Source of the DNA: Auanema rhodensis
Lineage: Eukaryota > Nematoda > Chromadorea > Rhabditida > Rhabditidae
DNA length: 64,000 nucleotides
Direction of reading: 5' to 3'
NCBI GenBank assembly: GCA_964057225.1
Contig: OZ059897.1
Location: forward strand, 14,632,001 to 14,696,000
In this document: piece by piece, positions 47,701 through 61,206 of the stretch
How the letters are laid out: each line of letters starts with the position of its first letter
Position numbering within the stretch: the first letter of the stretch is position 1
Notes under the pieces: generated by a model
What the model saw: the letters and a program-made list of their open reading frames with translations, nothing else
Told to the model about the DNA's origin: nothing
Database searches by the model: none
Translations under genes and position numbers: made by a program

Positions 47701-49777
47701 TATTTCAATATCCGATAAAATATTTAGACGAACATGAATCTGAAATATTAAGCCAAAATAAAATAGAAATTATGCTCAGACTTACAGTAACTAGACTCAT
47801 TTTATATTGTTTTCTCCTCTCCTTCTCCTCCTCCTGTTCTTTCCACATATCTTTGAGAGTCAAAATATGCCGAGGAAGGTCAGTTGATCGAATGAAGGGC
47901 TTATTTTCAGTTCTATGAATCTAAATCAAATTTGAAATAAATAAAATTCAAAGAAAAATCGAAAGAACCTTTCGATACATGAGCATATAAGCATTGGTAT
48001 TGCTTCCAGACCAACCACCATAAGAACCTCCAAAACTTCTTTGAATTTCCGATGGATTTGTTGCTTCTACACGACTATCATTAAACAAATACCATTTATC
48101 TTGATCCATATTCCTAGAAATTATACAAGTAATAACACATTATTCAAAAAGAAAAAAAATCTGACTTAATGTAAGCATAATAATGTCCTCCTGCGGCACT
48201 GCCTTGGTGCACCATAACAGAGAAAAGTTCATATACAAACGGACCGTTGGCCAAAAGCTTGTCAACATAGTTCTGATCAATAGACTCGCCCACTGACACA
48301 GATTCAGGATCTAAATATAAAGCAAACTAATTGGTTATAACATCTAGTAGCCTACCAATTATGGGATGAGATTTGGCTCCTGCAGGATTCTGGTCGTCAT
48401 AAACATACGAATTCAAATCCAAGATATCAGGAAAAGTCATTCTACATATTCAAATAATGAGAAAATTAAAAAAAAACTGAAATCTTACTTGTCATTGAGC
48501 TTTATGCGATGCATTGTATTATAATCGAAATCAAAACGTTTTAGTTGAATTGTCAGCAAATAAGGAAAGTTTGTAACACGAAGACCCTAAACAATAAAAA
48601 ATGATTAGCGAGTAACATCTGACACCTCACTTTGTGCGCATCTTGCTTTGAGTTACAGTTTTCACAATGATATTGATTGCATCCAGTTAGTAATTCTGGA
48701 GCAACAAAAGCGGATAAGGCTTCTTCCTGTAAATAATAACGATAAACTTGAAACTCATAATAAAACAAACTCACAATACTCTTATATGATTCAACAGCAC
48801 CAAAAGGTTTCAAAGCAAGTGGGAGATCCAAAAAGAAATCTTTTCGTACATTTTCTTTTCCACATTTTAAACACTTAACAAAATCTTGCATGTTACCTCT
48901 GTAAACAAAGGAAAGAATGAAAATAAAAAGGTTACAACATACTGGTATAACGTTTGAATTAGTTTATCATGAGGAGAATTCTTCCATTTTACTTCCAACG
49001 CATCGAACATTAGTCTACATAGTTCTTGCACATCATGCTGATCATAAGCTTAAAACAAATTTCTTAAATGTTGAATATAAAAACAAAGCAAACCTTCATT
49101 ACTATTCCATCCAAAACTAGCAGTTAAATCTTTAGTTTCAAGAGCGCTGCTTTCTGAAGTTTGAAGAAGCAGAAAAAGCTTTTGTATTTGGCAGGGAATC
49201 GAGTTTTCCGACGACCCTTTCAACGACTTATATTCCCATCTAAGTATAAAAATTTTGAAATGAACAATATGTAACTACTAACCGATATATAGCATTTCTG
49301 AATTCCGGAGTCATATACAATGATTGTATCAAACTATTTAAGTAACACGTCATAGCCTTACATGAAAAACCAAGAATGTCACACAAAAAAAATTAAAAGT
49401 TGTACCTGATTTACTAAACCAACATAATGATGATTGTTCTCATCCACAGGAGGCCCGGATGAAGGATGAACAGTATTAGTTATAGAAAGAGGTGCATTAC
49501 TCCCTGCTAGGGCCATTGGGATCTGGTGTGTGGGGCCTGAGAAGACGCAAGTTATTTAAGAAAATAAGAATCTACTAACCGTAAGTCGGAGAAGATGAAT
49601 TCGTTGTACGACTCAACTGCATATCTCCACCTAGTAAACCCTGATTGGTTTGAGAAAATTGAACAATAGGTTTACGCGAACTATCTGAAATACAAAATTT
49701 AGAAGAGCATTACCAAAATAAGGCATACCGCTTGTTTCACCCGCTACTGGTTGTTCACCATTAGGATCAACCACCAT
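44722..49777 (-). CDS. Ubiquitin C-terminal hydrolase 47 (USP47) homolog
   Basis: ATG at 49,777, stop at 44,724-44,722; more than twenty short introns; about 1,250 aa. The catalytic USP domain is N-terminal: Cys box VGLVNQ then [19 protein letters not shown] (49,444-49,285), zinc-finger pairs CLKCG and CENCNSKQD near 48,865 and 48,650, the [19 protein letters not shown] block near 48,530, and the His box [13 protein letters not shown] near 48,200, ending [10 protein letters not shown]. The long C-terminal part has ubiquitin-like and Ser-rich stretches and ends [11 protein letters not shown], like other USP47 proteins. It removes ubiquitin from substrates. In mammals these include DNA polymerase beta. 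The TTTTTTCCAG just before the ATG suits a spliced leader. Individual exon borders in 45-47 kb were not all checked. Confidence 0.9.
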
Positions 49778-51049
49778 AACCCTGGAAAAAAAAAGAAGTA
49801 AAAGCAAGAAAGATGAAAACAAACAAGGAAAAATTTCAATGAACTGGTTAAGCACATAGCGTGCTCAATTTGAGGCCCCTTCAGACATTTCGGGATTAAG
49901 TGGGATTGCCGAAAACTAATAATAAGAATTGAGGCAGGAGAAGCCCGTCGTGATTAGTCAACTCAAACCGTGACGTTACTAGCTGAAACTAGAACGTCGT
50001 TTTTCACTAAGTATTACTTTTCTGTGGGCCAGAGAAATGAGTGCAGTAAAGATAGCAAGCAGTATATGTATATTATATATATATTATAAGTGTAGCGGCG
50101 AAGGGCTCGAAATTTCAACCAAAGGTATGACATCATTGAAATGATTGCGTAATGCATGAAGCTATTGCGCAAATCACTACTACTACGATAGAAATTTCAG
50201 TTCAAGCACATGACAAAAAAATTCAAAATATGACGGTGTCGAGACCTGTTGAAAAAATAACTAGTCCCCTGCATACACATGTCTAAATCTTTTTACTAGC
50301 TTTTCGTGAATCTGTTGTAATATTATGCTTCAAATGATAATAAGATGAAAAACAGACTAAAATAAAACTAATATAAAAAGGAAAATGAATTAATTCATAT
50401 TTTTAAAATGAAATTGACATGTGGTTTTCCAAATGAGTACAGAACATGAAATGCGTCAGAGAACATAATGTGCGCATGTAGTGCGTAATGACGTAACTTT
50501 TGTTCGTAGTCAAAATTATGGCTTCAGTCAAATGAGGGTACTAGAGCAGGCCATATTAGTATGTGGGAAATTAGGCAAAAAATTTTATTGTTATTCGAAT
50601 GGTTTATTAAGTTTTTTTCTTGTTCTTTTTGGAAATGACATATTCATGGCTTCATCTCTGATCGTTTATCGTTTAAGAGTTATTTAGTTTGTCATTCTTT
50701 GTTCTAAATGATAATAATTATAGTATTATTGCTTATGCAATTTTTTGGGCAATTACGAAGAATATCACGATATAATGTTATCATGAGGTAAATGATTATT
50801 TGATAATTTACACATGCATTATATGCTATAATGCAAAATTTTTTGTGACATCTCAGTTTTTTGGTCAGATGGGTTGCCAAATTGTTTCTTTCTGATTTTT
50901 TATTTAATAGTTTTTAATAAGGAAATTGTGTGAAGTTGTTCTTATATGCGTGTCTGATCTAATTTATGGTGAAAACCAGTTCTGTATTACTTTCGTAGTC
51001 TTTCCTTGTATCTAATGTGAATTCTCTATTATCTTCAATTAACAGAACA
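49778..51049. other. Divergent promoter region of usp47-like and msrA genes
   Basis: About 1.3 kb separating two divergent start codons. It is less AT-rich than most spacers in the window. No coding exon and no named element could be supported. Confidence 0.5.
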
Positions 51050-51894
51050 ATGGGAGAAGTCGATGTAGCCTATGTTGGTATGCAATGCTTTTGGGGCGAA
51101 TCTGCTTTTGCTAAGGTTTGTGCAATTTAAACACTAATTTTTTTAAAAGTATTTCTTTTAGAATAAGGGTGTCACGAACACCAGAGTTGGATACGCTGGT
51201 GGAGATAGTTTGAACCCAACTTATAGAGCTATTGGAGATCATACTGGTAATATGCGACATGATGTTTTGATACAAATGTTTATAAATGTTTTAGAAATCA
51301 CTGAAGTTACTTTCAATCCTTCCATCATCACTTACAAGGAGGTATAGATTCAATTGTTAAAATAGTATTTAAAATATATTTAAGATACTCGACTTTTTTT
51401 GGGGACACCATGATCCAACTGATCACAGAAAAAAACAATACCGATCTGCTATTCTTTTTAAAGGTCCTGAGCAGGAAAAAATAGCTATGGAAACTTTTGA
51501 AGCGGCTAAGGTAGTTTTTCTCATTTATTGTTAGTAAATCAGTTTGTTTAAAGAAAACGTTTGGAGATATTGAGACCTATGTCAAGCCTTTAGATGTTTT
51601 TTATGAAGCTGAGCCTTATCATCAGAAGTATTGGCTTAGAAATAAGACTGAGATTTTCAGCCAGGTTAGTTTAGTCCGTTCGTATTATTATGGCCCTTAT
51701 CTGTCTAGCTCAAACTGTCTGATCAAGAAGTTGCTGTCAGTCCCCTGGCTTGCAAGCTCAATGCTTACTGTGCTGGTTATACTGATTTCTCTGAATTGGA
51801 AGAGCTTCAGAAGCAGTACAATTTGTCTGACAGTCTTGTAAAATTGGTTACCGAATTTGCTAAACGCGGAGGTGATTTACGAGCTTGCCACTAA
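51050..51894 (+). CDS. msrA: Peptide methionine sulfoxide reductase A (206 aa)
   Basis: Six exons: 51,050-51,115, 51,162-51,246, 51,295-51,341, 51,385-51,510, 51,554-51,664 and 51,709-51,894, in frame. Family motifs run the whole length: YVGMQCFWGESAFAK with the catalytic Cys near residue 13, TRVGYAGGDSLNPTY, DHTEITEVTFNP, FFWGHHDPT, QYRSAILF, FYEAEPYHQKYW. A C-terminal Cys (LRACH) could be the resolving Cys. The enzyme reduces methionine-S-sulfoxide in oxidised proteins. The usual GGCFWG reads MQCFWG; the catalytic Cys-Phe-Trp-Gly is kept. The ATG lies five bases after TTAACAG, a spliced-leader-type acceptor. No targeting peptide, so probably cytosolic. Confidence 0.95.
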
Positions 51895-52257
51895 TTTATT
51901 CATTGACATATATTTTGCACTATTCATACTAATTCTTTCAATGTATTTACGGTTTTCATACTTTGTATCTATAAATAGTTTATTCCTTTTCTGTCTATAC
52001 AATACGATATGTCATTTTTAAAAATATCTAGAATTTCTCTGGTTTCATCGAAATATATGAGATACATTGCATGCAAAATTATTATAGATGGCCAAATTTG
52101 AAACTTAAGTGAAAATTTGACAAAAAAAAATTAATTTAATTTTGGGAATATATTATTATTGGATTTCAATCGGTCGATCACAAAAATTTGAAAACATGAA
52201 GAAGGGTTAGAAGTAAAAATTTTCAGTGGTTTCTGATCTTTTAGAATTAGTTACTTT
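51895..52257. other. Short gap between convergent msrA and Inscuteable genes
   Basis: AT-rich 3' flanks of both genes; nothing else was seen. Confidence 0.5.
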
Positions 52258-55200
52258 TTACACCACGCTTTCAATTCTGTATTTATCTTCGAGCTTATTT
52301 CTTATGTTAGTACAAATCATGTTTAGCGGGTTTGCTGTAGAGCTTTCCATTTCTAGAGCATGACATAGTATTGCATATGCTGAAAATATTAAATTATATT
52401 GATTATACTTTTTAAAATATCTAACCTTGATGATTATATAATGCTTTTAAACCAATACCTGTAGCTGCAAGAGTACCAATACATACGGCTGCCTATAACT
52501 CATAATCAAATTTAGTTCAGTATTATATTTATTTATACTTTATAACGAATACGTCGGCAATAATCAGAATGAGTCATATCAGTAGCTGTCAACATTTCCA
52601 ATAAAACAGGAATTGCTCCTTGAGCTATCAAAGCTTCTTCATATCTTCTCGCAGCCAAACGAGAAAACGTAGTTACCATCTTAATTGAGTTATCATTTAC
52701 TTTCTTTTATCGCTGTAGACTAACCTGTTCTTGAACAAAAATCGTAGAACAGTTTTGTCTATTGAAAGCCTGTATCAATCTGCTGATCGCATTTTGTCTA
52801 CAAATAATAAGCTTAGCTATAACAACTTTAATGATTTTAAAAGAATATGAAATTGTTTCTTATATTTTTTATATTTCGAAATATGTATAAAAACATGACT
52901 TTTCTATTTGAACAATTTCACGTGAGCATATAATCTGATGGTATTTCGTTAGTTCATGCTCATAACATGGCTGTCTTTAGTAATAAATAGATAGAAAACG
53001 TTATCATGTTTGAATGTTGATATAGATTATAAAATTGAAATTTCAAAGAATGTAAAATAATAATTGGGGAAAAAAATCATTATTCAATGTAGATGAAAAT
53101 GATTAAAATTGTTGATAAATATTAATTTCTAACAAATAGTTAATTAAATATCTGTTTATTATATTAATTATAAACTCACTTGTAAAGCATATCAACTGAT
53201 CGTTGATCTTGAAGAGTAACATTTGCTAGAGCTGCTGATACAAGTAAAAGAGATTCTCCTGTTGAACAAAGATCAATAAGATCTAAAAATTATAAATAAA
53301 ACGTTAATAAACCAATAGGAATTACCTAATATTCTTGTGATTATGACGTCAACATTGTTCAGTTGAATAAATGAATGTTGAGGATTAGTTAGTTGGGTTA
53401 GAACACCTGAAGCTTCTATGGCACAAAGTGCAGACGATGAAGTTAGATGATGTAGTATTACATCTAAGCCACCAAGCTTTAAAATAATTATAATGAGGTT
53501 GATAGCTTATAGTTAAAAGTCATTTTCTTTGATTTATTCTAGATATCACATACCGATAACAGGGAAAGACATCCTTTCGACACACCACAAAGAACTGCCA
53601 TGGCTCTCAAAAGTAGTCGAGCTGTGTCCGAAGGGGTTCCAGGCAGTCGAATAATTCGCATAAGGCTTGATAAACCGCCAGACTAAAACAGAAAACTAAG
53701 AATATTAAATACATTTTAGTATTTTTTCTTTTTAAAATATTTCTTATAAACTTGCCTGAATTGTTTCCAAGCATAATTCATCTCCAAATAAAACAATATG
53801 AACAAGATGTTCTAAACTTATAACAAGTAAACGATCTTTGTTTCCACATTCACTAATGTATTTACAAATAATCTAAAAAATAATAAATTATAATTATTTC
53901 AAAAACAAACAAAAAAATATTAACCTTTGCAAATAACTGTAGTACTTGCTCAATCATTTTACGAACAACAATGTTAAAATAGTTTGTAGCTCCAATAGAT
54001 GTAGTCATGTCATCTGGTGGTGATTGTTGTAGCTCAGATATTTGTGCTTTTACAGAAGCAATATCCTGGAATAGTTCTTTAATTGATAACTTTAAGTATA
54101 GTTAGAGTTACCGTCTTAGGTAAGCAATGAGAACAAGGAGATGATTCTAGAATCTGAATCAGAACTGTAGATTTAGATGCTATTTCCATAGAATTTCGAT
54201 TTTCAATAGGATGAGCGAATAAGGAATAAATAGCAGATGATGTACGAAGAACATGATCCATTGTACCTAAACATACAGTTTTAATTTTATTTAAGATTTA
54301 AATTAAAACTTACTTGCCATCCTTGGATAACTTGGAATACAACGCTGTTGATATGATTTATATGTTGATATAATTGATTGATCCAAATTATCTTTCTCTT
54401 CTCTTGATGAAGAGAATGAAGTTAAAGCCAAATCACCTAATTTATTAAATAGTTTATATGGATACTATTAAGCTAGAACTAACCTGAACATTGACCTGAA
54501 TCAACACTTAAAGTACTATCTGAGTTCATACTTTTAGGAGAAGCTGGAGCAGGAGCACATTGTGAACGACCAGCAGAATCGAGTGATATTGCTTGATGGC
54601 TGAACATATCGATATGAACAACAAAATTCATGTTTTTCAAATTAAAACAACCAACCACAATTTTCGAGCTTGGCCGAAATCATCTGAGTTAACAGCTACC
54701 GTATTACGAACAACATTGGGACGACGTCCAACAACTTTTGAATTGCCTCCCTTTTCTACTCGAACGGTTAACTAAAATACAAAAAAATATCCTTAATAGT
54801 TATATCTATCTGTATAACTAACTTGTTCATAAGTTGGTAGATTAGGTTTTCGAGGGACATGGCTTGTTGAGGATGACATAGATGACCTCAATTGCGGTGT
54901 GTTGTTTTGAAGGTTTTGAAAACGAAGTCCCGGTGGAGTCCAAGATGATGACTAAATATGAATCGAATATTTTATTATAAACAAACATTTCAATATTTTA
55001 TTGGATAACTTTATTTTCAAGTTATTATAATATCTAAATAGATGTGTAAATCGAGTTTTTAAGTTATAACCTTTGTAAACTAAATTTATTGTCAAAATAA
55101 AACTAAACAAAATTAAACAAATGTTATCCATTTAATTTTGTTTGTAAATAAGATAAAAAACAATTGTTAAGAAATCGGCTAATTGTTCATCAAAAAAACA

Positions 55201-58200
55201 AATTCAAATCTTTGAAATAGGGAAAGTTTATTAAATAAAATTATAAATAACATACATTAAATGAACGATCTGATGTATTTAAAGCCAGAGAAGATTGTGT
55301 TTGATTAGCTATAATTATGAAATAAATTATTATTTTTATAATATTTAATATATTTCAACTTATTTTTATCTTATTTAAATTCTATTGATAAAATATTATA
55401 TATACATATATCTATTTTAAAATGTTAAAATTGAAAGATAAAACGTTCTTAGATTTTCCCCAGAGATATAAATGTTTTTAAGAATTTTTACTTGTCTATT
55501 TCGGTCAGTACAGCATCAACTTAACTAAAGTTATGTTCAATTTTCGCCAATATAAGTATACCCTAAGGATTTGAATTTAAATTGTATTGAAATTGGTACA
55601 ATTCAAACGTTTCATATCACACTATGGTCATTTTTTCAAAATTACATGGTATTAAACATCTTCTTGAAGTAAAATGACTTATTCATCTATTCGAGTTTTT
55701 GAGAAAAAAAAAGAAAGAAAAGTACAAACTTTGTCTCAAATTATCTATTGAAGCATATGCAGACTCTCCAAACTTGCAAGATTCAATCAAGTCAAGTGTA
55801 GAATAGGTAACAGGCCTCTTATCTTAAACAACATGATACATAAGCGTTTTACTTTTTTTTTTGCTTTTTAAAGGTAAAAAGTTACAAACCTGCGACTTCA
55901 TTTTTGAAGTTTTCAACTCTGGCAACTCTTCGTTGCGGCTTAGGTGGAGGAGCACAAGGAACTGATGTAGATTCAGATTGGCTTCTATAAACAGTGTTTT
56001 TAAAAAAATTTCAAATAAAAACGATAAACTGCTAAATATATTCTAACTTTAATTTTATTGTTATTACTCAAAACAAGTTTCAGATTGAAATATACAAGTA
56101 TATACCTTTTCATGAAAAAACGTTGTCTTTCCATATTATAGATCTAATATTCATATGATGTTAAACAGGATTATATATTAGAAAGAAGTTTTAATTGAAG
56201 AAAAATATATAAAAGATGAATAGAAATATAGAATATAAGGTGTCGAGATTAGAAGAAAGTGAGGGGGAAAGATATGAAGAGAGAGAGAGAGACTACCTCA
56301 AGTACCGTTCAACCTCTAATAGAATATAGTATTACCATAATATGTATATTTACATATTCAAGAACAATAAAGAAATAAGATTTATATGAAACGAACAAGT
56401 TACTTATACATAGTTCTTTGAAGAATGTTTTCGTTTTCATAAAGTTGCAGGAATAGATGAAACTTCAAAATGTTTCCAAACAAACGAGTTCGAACATAAG
56501 AGATCAGTCAAATTCTTCTTAAATTGCTATTTTTCTTAGAATTTTTCTGTCGATTTCATCGATTCTTGCTCATAGTAGAAGACATAAAAAAGGTCAAAAA
56601 GGTCAAAGAGCTAAAAGAAATATAAATAATGATACATATTTATATTTATAAATATTTTATTTATATGTTACTGTATATATAAATAAATATAAATATATTT
56701 TAAAAATTAGAAATGGTAAAGACTATTTTGGATAATGGAAGACAACTGAATGAAAGCGGTGATATCCAAAGAAAAGTTGAAGAGCTAAAGCTAAAAGTTG
56801 ATTAATGTATTTGTTCATTAGCCGTTCCAATCTATTACAACATTTTTCAGTTAAGCTATTCGTCTCTCAATCAATGTTGAAAACAAAAAAAATTTTAATA
56901 TAAAAGAGATTTCAAATAGAAATTGAATTGATTAGTTATCAGGTTATGTAAGAAAGACAGCTAAAAATCTGTGATTTTGACTAACGATAAAGCTTGGATA
57001 AGAACAGAAGAACTAAAATAATAGTGAAAGAGTGGGATCTAAAGACTTATTATTCGTATTTTCAACTAATTATATTGAAAACTACAATAGTAAGATATAG
57101 GAAGAAAAGTTATCAAACTAGGCAAAACAGCATCGTTTCATATGTTTACGAACAGAAAGTTTTTAAAAAGTTCATTAATAAATGCGAGAAAATTTGATAA
57201 AAATTTAGTGAAACGAAAGGATATATGGCTGTTTAGCAGTTTAAAAGTGGAAAGTTTAAACGAAAAGCTTATTTTTTAGCTAATGTTCTAATCTCATTGA
57301 ATAAGTTAACATGCATAAGCGCAACTTAAACGAATAACTATAAGAAGAAAAAAAAGTTCGAGGGACTAAAAAGAAAAAAGAAGAAGGAAGAATTTTGGAA
57401 AAGAAGGAGAAGATGAGAAGAAGAAGAAGAAGAAGGAGGAGGAGAAGCAGGAGAAGAACGACATATTATTTGACTATCGCTATATATGGATAACATTCTT
57501 GAAGAAATTAAAGAAATGCATTTTTCTGTCAATCAAAACTATCAATTAAACGAAATATTGATAGTCAAGATTAATTCAAAACTTTAAACATATCACTATT
57601 GAGAAATTTGACAAATTTACAATAGAAAAAAAACTTCTGAAGACATATAGATGAGGATGTAATGACATCAACTTCTCTTGTTTCATTATTCATCTAACAT
57701 TTAAGCTTGATTTAGCGGAAGCTTGAATGTATTATGAAATTGAATAATGTCTTTCATTCACTATATATCGTTCAGACATGAATTTCATAAATTACAATAG
57801 AAAGAACATAACTTCTTGTCTCATTCAACCACTTTTTTAAGTGGATAGACCTTATGAATAATATGAGATTTCAATAGATAAAATAAGCAAAACTGGCATA
57901 TTCTCATAAAAATCTATTAGAATCTCATATTTTTGATAAAAAAATATATAAAAACACAGTTTAGAAAGAAATTATTAAACGAAATATATTAATAAAGTGA
58001 TGCTTACCTCAAACGAATTGATCCGGATGACGGTTTTCTTTTTGCTGCTTTAGCTAAGAGATCCAAATCTCTCTGATTGAACTGTCTACTGATCGTAGAC
58101 ATTTTATGTTCATAATCCATGGAAGGTGATGCTTGTTCATTGGAATCAACTAGAAGTGATTTAGCATATAATATAGATTGACATTCGTGTTCCGTTGCTA

Positions 58201-58413
58201 ATGATAATTCCGATAGCCATTGTTGATGGCAAATATCCACATTTTCTTTATTGAACACATCAATTTCAACCTAAAAATACAGCATAAAGCATGATTTAGA
58301 AGCTTAAATAATACTAATATTACCTCTTCAACGTCTTTACTTGTTGATCGTCTATCTTCTAAATAATCAGCACTTTCTAGAGAATCCCAATAACGAGCTA
58401 ATGCAAATGGCAT
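52258..58413 (-). CDS. Inscuteable homolog (polarity/spindle-orientation adaptor)
   Basis: About 19 exons and 750 aa; first exons 58,324-58,413 and 58,008-58,270, last exon 52,258-52,379. Near residues 35-70 the segment QQWLSELSLATEHECQSILY parallels the LGN/Pins-binding helix of Inscuteable (human QRWMEDLKLMTECEC). A Ser/Pro-rich linker follows (about residues 115-400). The C-terminal half is armadillo-like helical repeats, including LLLVSAALANVTLQDQRSVD, where human INSC has LLASAALANITFFDT, and RYKAAVCIGTLA. The last residues are RIESVV, compatible with a C-terminal PDZ ligand. In animals Inscuteable links Par3/aPKC to LGN-Galphai at the cortex of asymmetrically dividing cells. The early introns are long: intron 2 spans 2 kb with purine-rich tracts. 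Confidence 0.85.
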
Positions 58414-61206
58414 TTTCTTTATTACTTTAGTTCATTATTTGTTTTTAGGTTAAATATTCTGAAAAATAATAGATTATAATAGCAAATATTTAGTAAAAAC
58501 AATAAAATTAAACTCAGCAGCAATATTAATTATATACGAAAATTAACAAAAAAACTAACGATTTCACGTATAAAACGTGAAAAATTTACTAAAAATAATG
58601 CTAATGATATCATTGAAATTATTTTAACTGATAAAATCAATTTTATAATCAAAAAATAATATTATTAATCGTCTATTTACTTTTTTACGTTTTTAAACAA
58701 ACAAATATTTTATTGAAGAAATAGAAAAAGAGAAGATAAATATAATATATAAGTAAAGATAAAATAAATTATTTTAAATATATTTTCAATATGATAAATG
58801 ATTCCTAATTAGGGAATTGTTGAAAATTTAATGATCTTTTCAAGAATTTCTATTTGTCAAGATTTGACAGGAGGGTTTGATTTAGGCGCAATTAAAGATT
58901 AAGAATAATACAAACAAATAGTTTTTTTTTGTAAAACAATCAAATCTTTTATTTTTTAAAAAATAAATTGAATTAGAATAAATTTAATAAACGTGTTAGA
59001 TGATGAGAGATGTGGTGTTAGCTAAATTTTTTTAGAATAATATAACGATATAATAAATTAAAATATTTATATATTATTTAAAAATAAAATAATATATATA
59101 AGATATATGTATGTCAAATATATTAGTAAATAAACAATAAATAACTTACTTTAATCAACTAACTAATATGTATATGTATTATAGTTAGTAGATAAAGATA
59201 CAAAAATCAATAATTGCGCTTCAATTTAAAATTTAAAATATTTAGATGTTGAAAAGAGAATAAACTAAATTTATCAATTAACAAAAAGTATATGGATAGA
59301 TTTTACAATAAGCTGTTAAATGAGAAAATAGTATAATTCATTCAATAGTTTATAATTTTTACTGTTAATAAAAATAATTTTAATTGAAAATATCAAATGA
59401 TGATATAAACGAAAAAAGGGAGAAGATTAATTAGCAATAGTAATATAACTGAACATGAAAAGCTTGAATTGGAAAGAAATCAATTGAAGATTTCATGGTT
59501 TCAACGATATTTAGCACATTCATCACACGTAAATGAATGAGGAACTTCCTGCATCTAAATAGATAATTCAAAAGTGATTTGAGTTGACAATGAAATTTTA
59601 AACAATAAGGAAAAGGTGAGAAATGCTATCAAATAGATCCAATTGTGAGGAATAGTATGTAAAGAATATGAAGAAAGATATGTTTGAGAGAAGAAAGAAA
59701 AGGAGAGATTCTAATTAATGAACAACCTGGTGTGGGTCTCAGGAATCACATCTTTCTTTCATCCATCATTTGAGACCTCGATCGACAAAACACCTCCACA
59801 AGCTGTTGAAAAAAAAGAAAAGAAAAAGAAAAGAAAAAGAGAAGAAGAAGACGAAATAGCCGTGGAAAAGTTCGAATAGAGCCATGTGCCAATTTAATGT
59901 TTGGGAAAGGATGAGAAAGTTTTAAAAACTCATAATTCATATTGAATACAAAGCTAGTTAGTGATCCAAAAAAAATGAATTAAAGCTTTAAAGAATCAAA
60001 TGAAGTAGATATAACAACATATTCTTAAGATATATATTCATTCAAATAAAGTTTTCAATAAATGGCGTAGATAAGCTGATCAGTTGTTATTGCTTTTGCG
60101 GTTTTACTTGAACAATTCTTTGGCAACTGACCTGGTTGACCTGTTGTCAACTAGTTGTAATATCATATTAAAGATAATTGATATTACACATAAAAGATAT
60201 TTCTTTGTATAGTATATAATATTCATTTTTATTAATAAAATCTTATTTTTCTATTTTGTTTTTTTGAACAATAAAAACTGAAAGTTGATCTCTTAGAGTA
60301 AAATTATCTGATGTGTATCAGCAATAAATAAAAATTTTTTTTGTGTAGGAATAGCAAAGATTTACGTTTCACAATATAAATTGTCTAAATACTAATTAAA
60401 AATATTAAATATTTATTATAATAAATTAGATATTTTATATAAAATATATAATTAATAATCATTTTTTTAAATTTTAATTATATAATTAATTTTAATAATT
60501 AAAAAATTAATTAAAGAATGAACATACATTTATACATAAAAGTATAAATATAATATTTAAAATAATTAAATTAAAATATTTTTCTTCTATAAAGAATAAG
60601 AATGTACGAATTCCAAGCAATTAGGTTAAGTTTATTATTATGAACAATTAGTAGCTGAAGTAAAATTTAAAGTTTGGTGGCTTCTTTTTTCTTAAACAAC
60701 AATAATGATGCAAACAGACATTCCATAGCATTTTATATCTCTTTTTTTTCAAATTTTAACTAAAATATAAAAATATGTTTTCAAATAAAATATGAAAACG
60801 TCTTATTTATATAATATATACTATATTATATTGGTTAAAAAGATTAATAGAAAGTGAGAATTTGATTAATTGGATATTGTAATCAAAATAATCAAAATAT
60901 AAAGTTTAAGTTTCATTATTGAAGAAATAAAAATAATTATTTAGTTTCATAGCTAACTGATATTTTTGCAGTTTTCATCATTTATCTTCATTTATCTTAT
61001 TAAATCTTCTCTTTTTTTTCAAAACGAATTTTGATTTGAAAAAAAAAACTTTTTTTTTTATACTTTTCGATTGATATCAAATATAAATTTACTAAAGAAT
61101 ATTATTATAAAATAAAAAATAAATAGTATAAATACATTCAAATACAGATAATCAACAAAACAGTTCAGATTGCATTGTGATATATGGTCTTAGAATGATT
61201 AATTAT
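58414..61206. other. Intergenic stretch, no supported gene
   Basis: AT-rich upstream region of the Inscuteable homolog and 3' flank of the secreted-protein gene. It holds a purine-rich tract near 59,805-59,850 and no credible exons. Confidence 0.5.
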
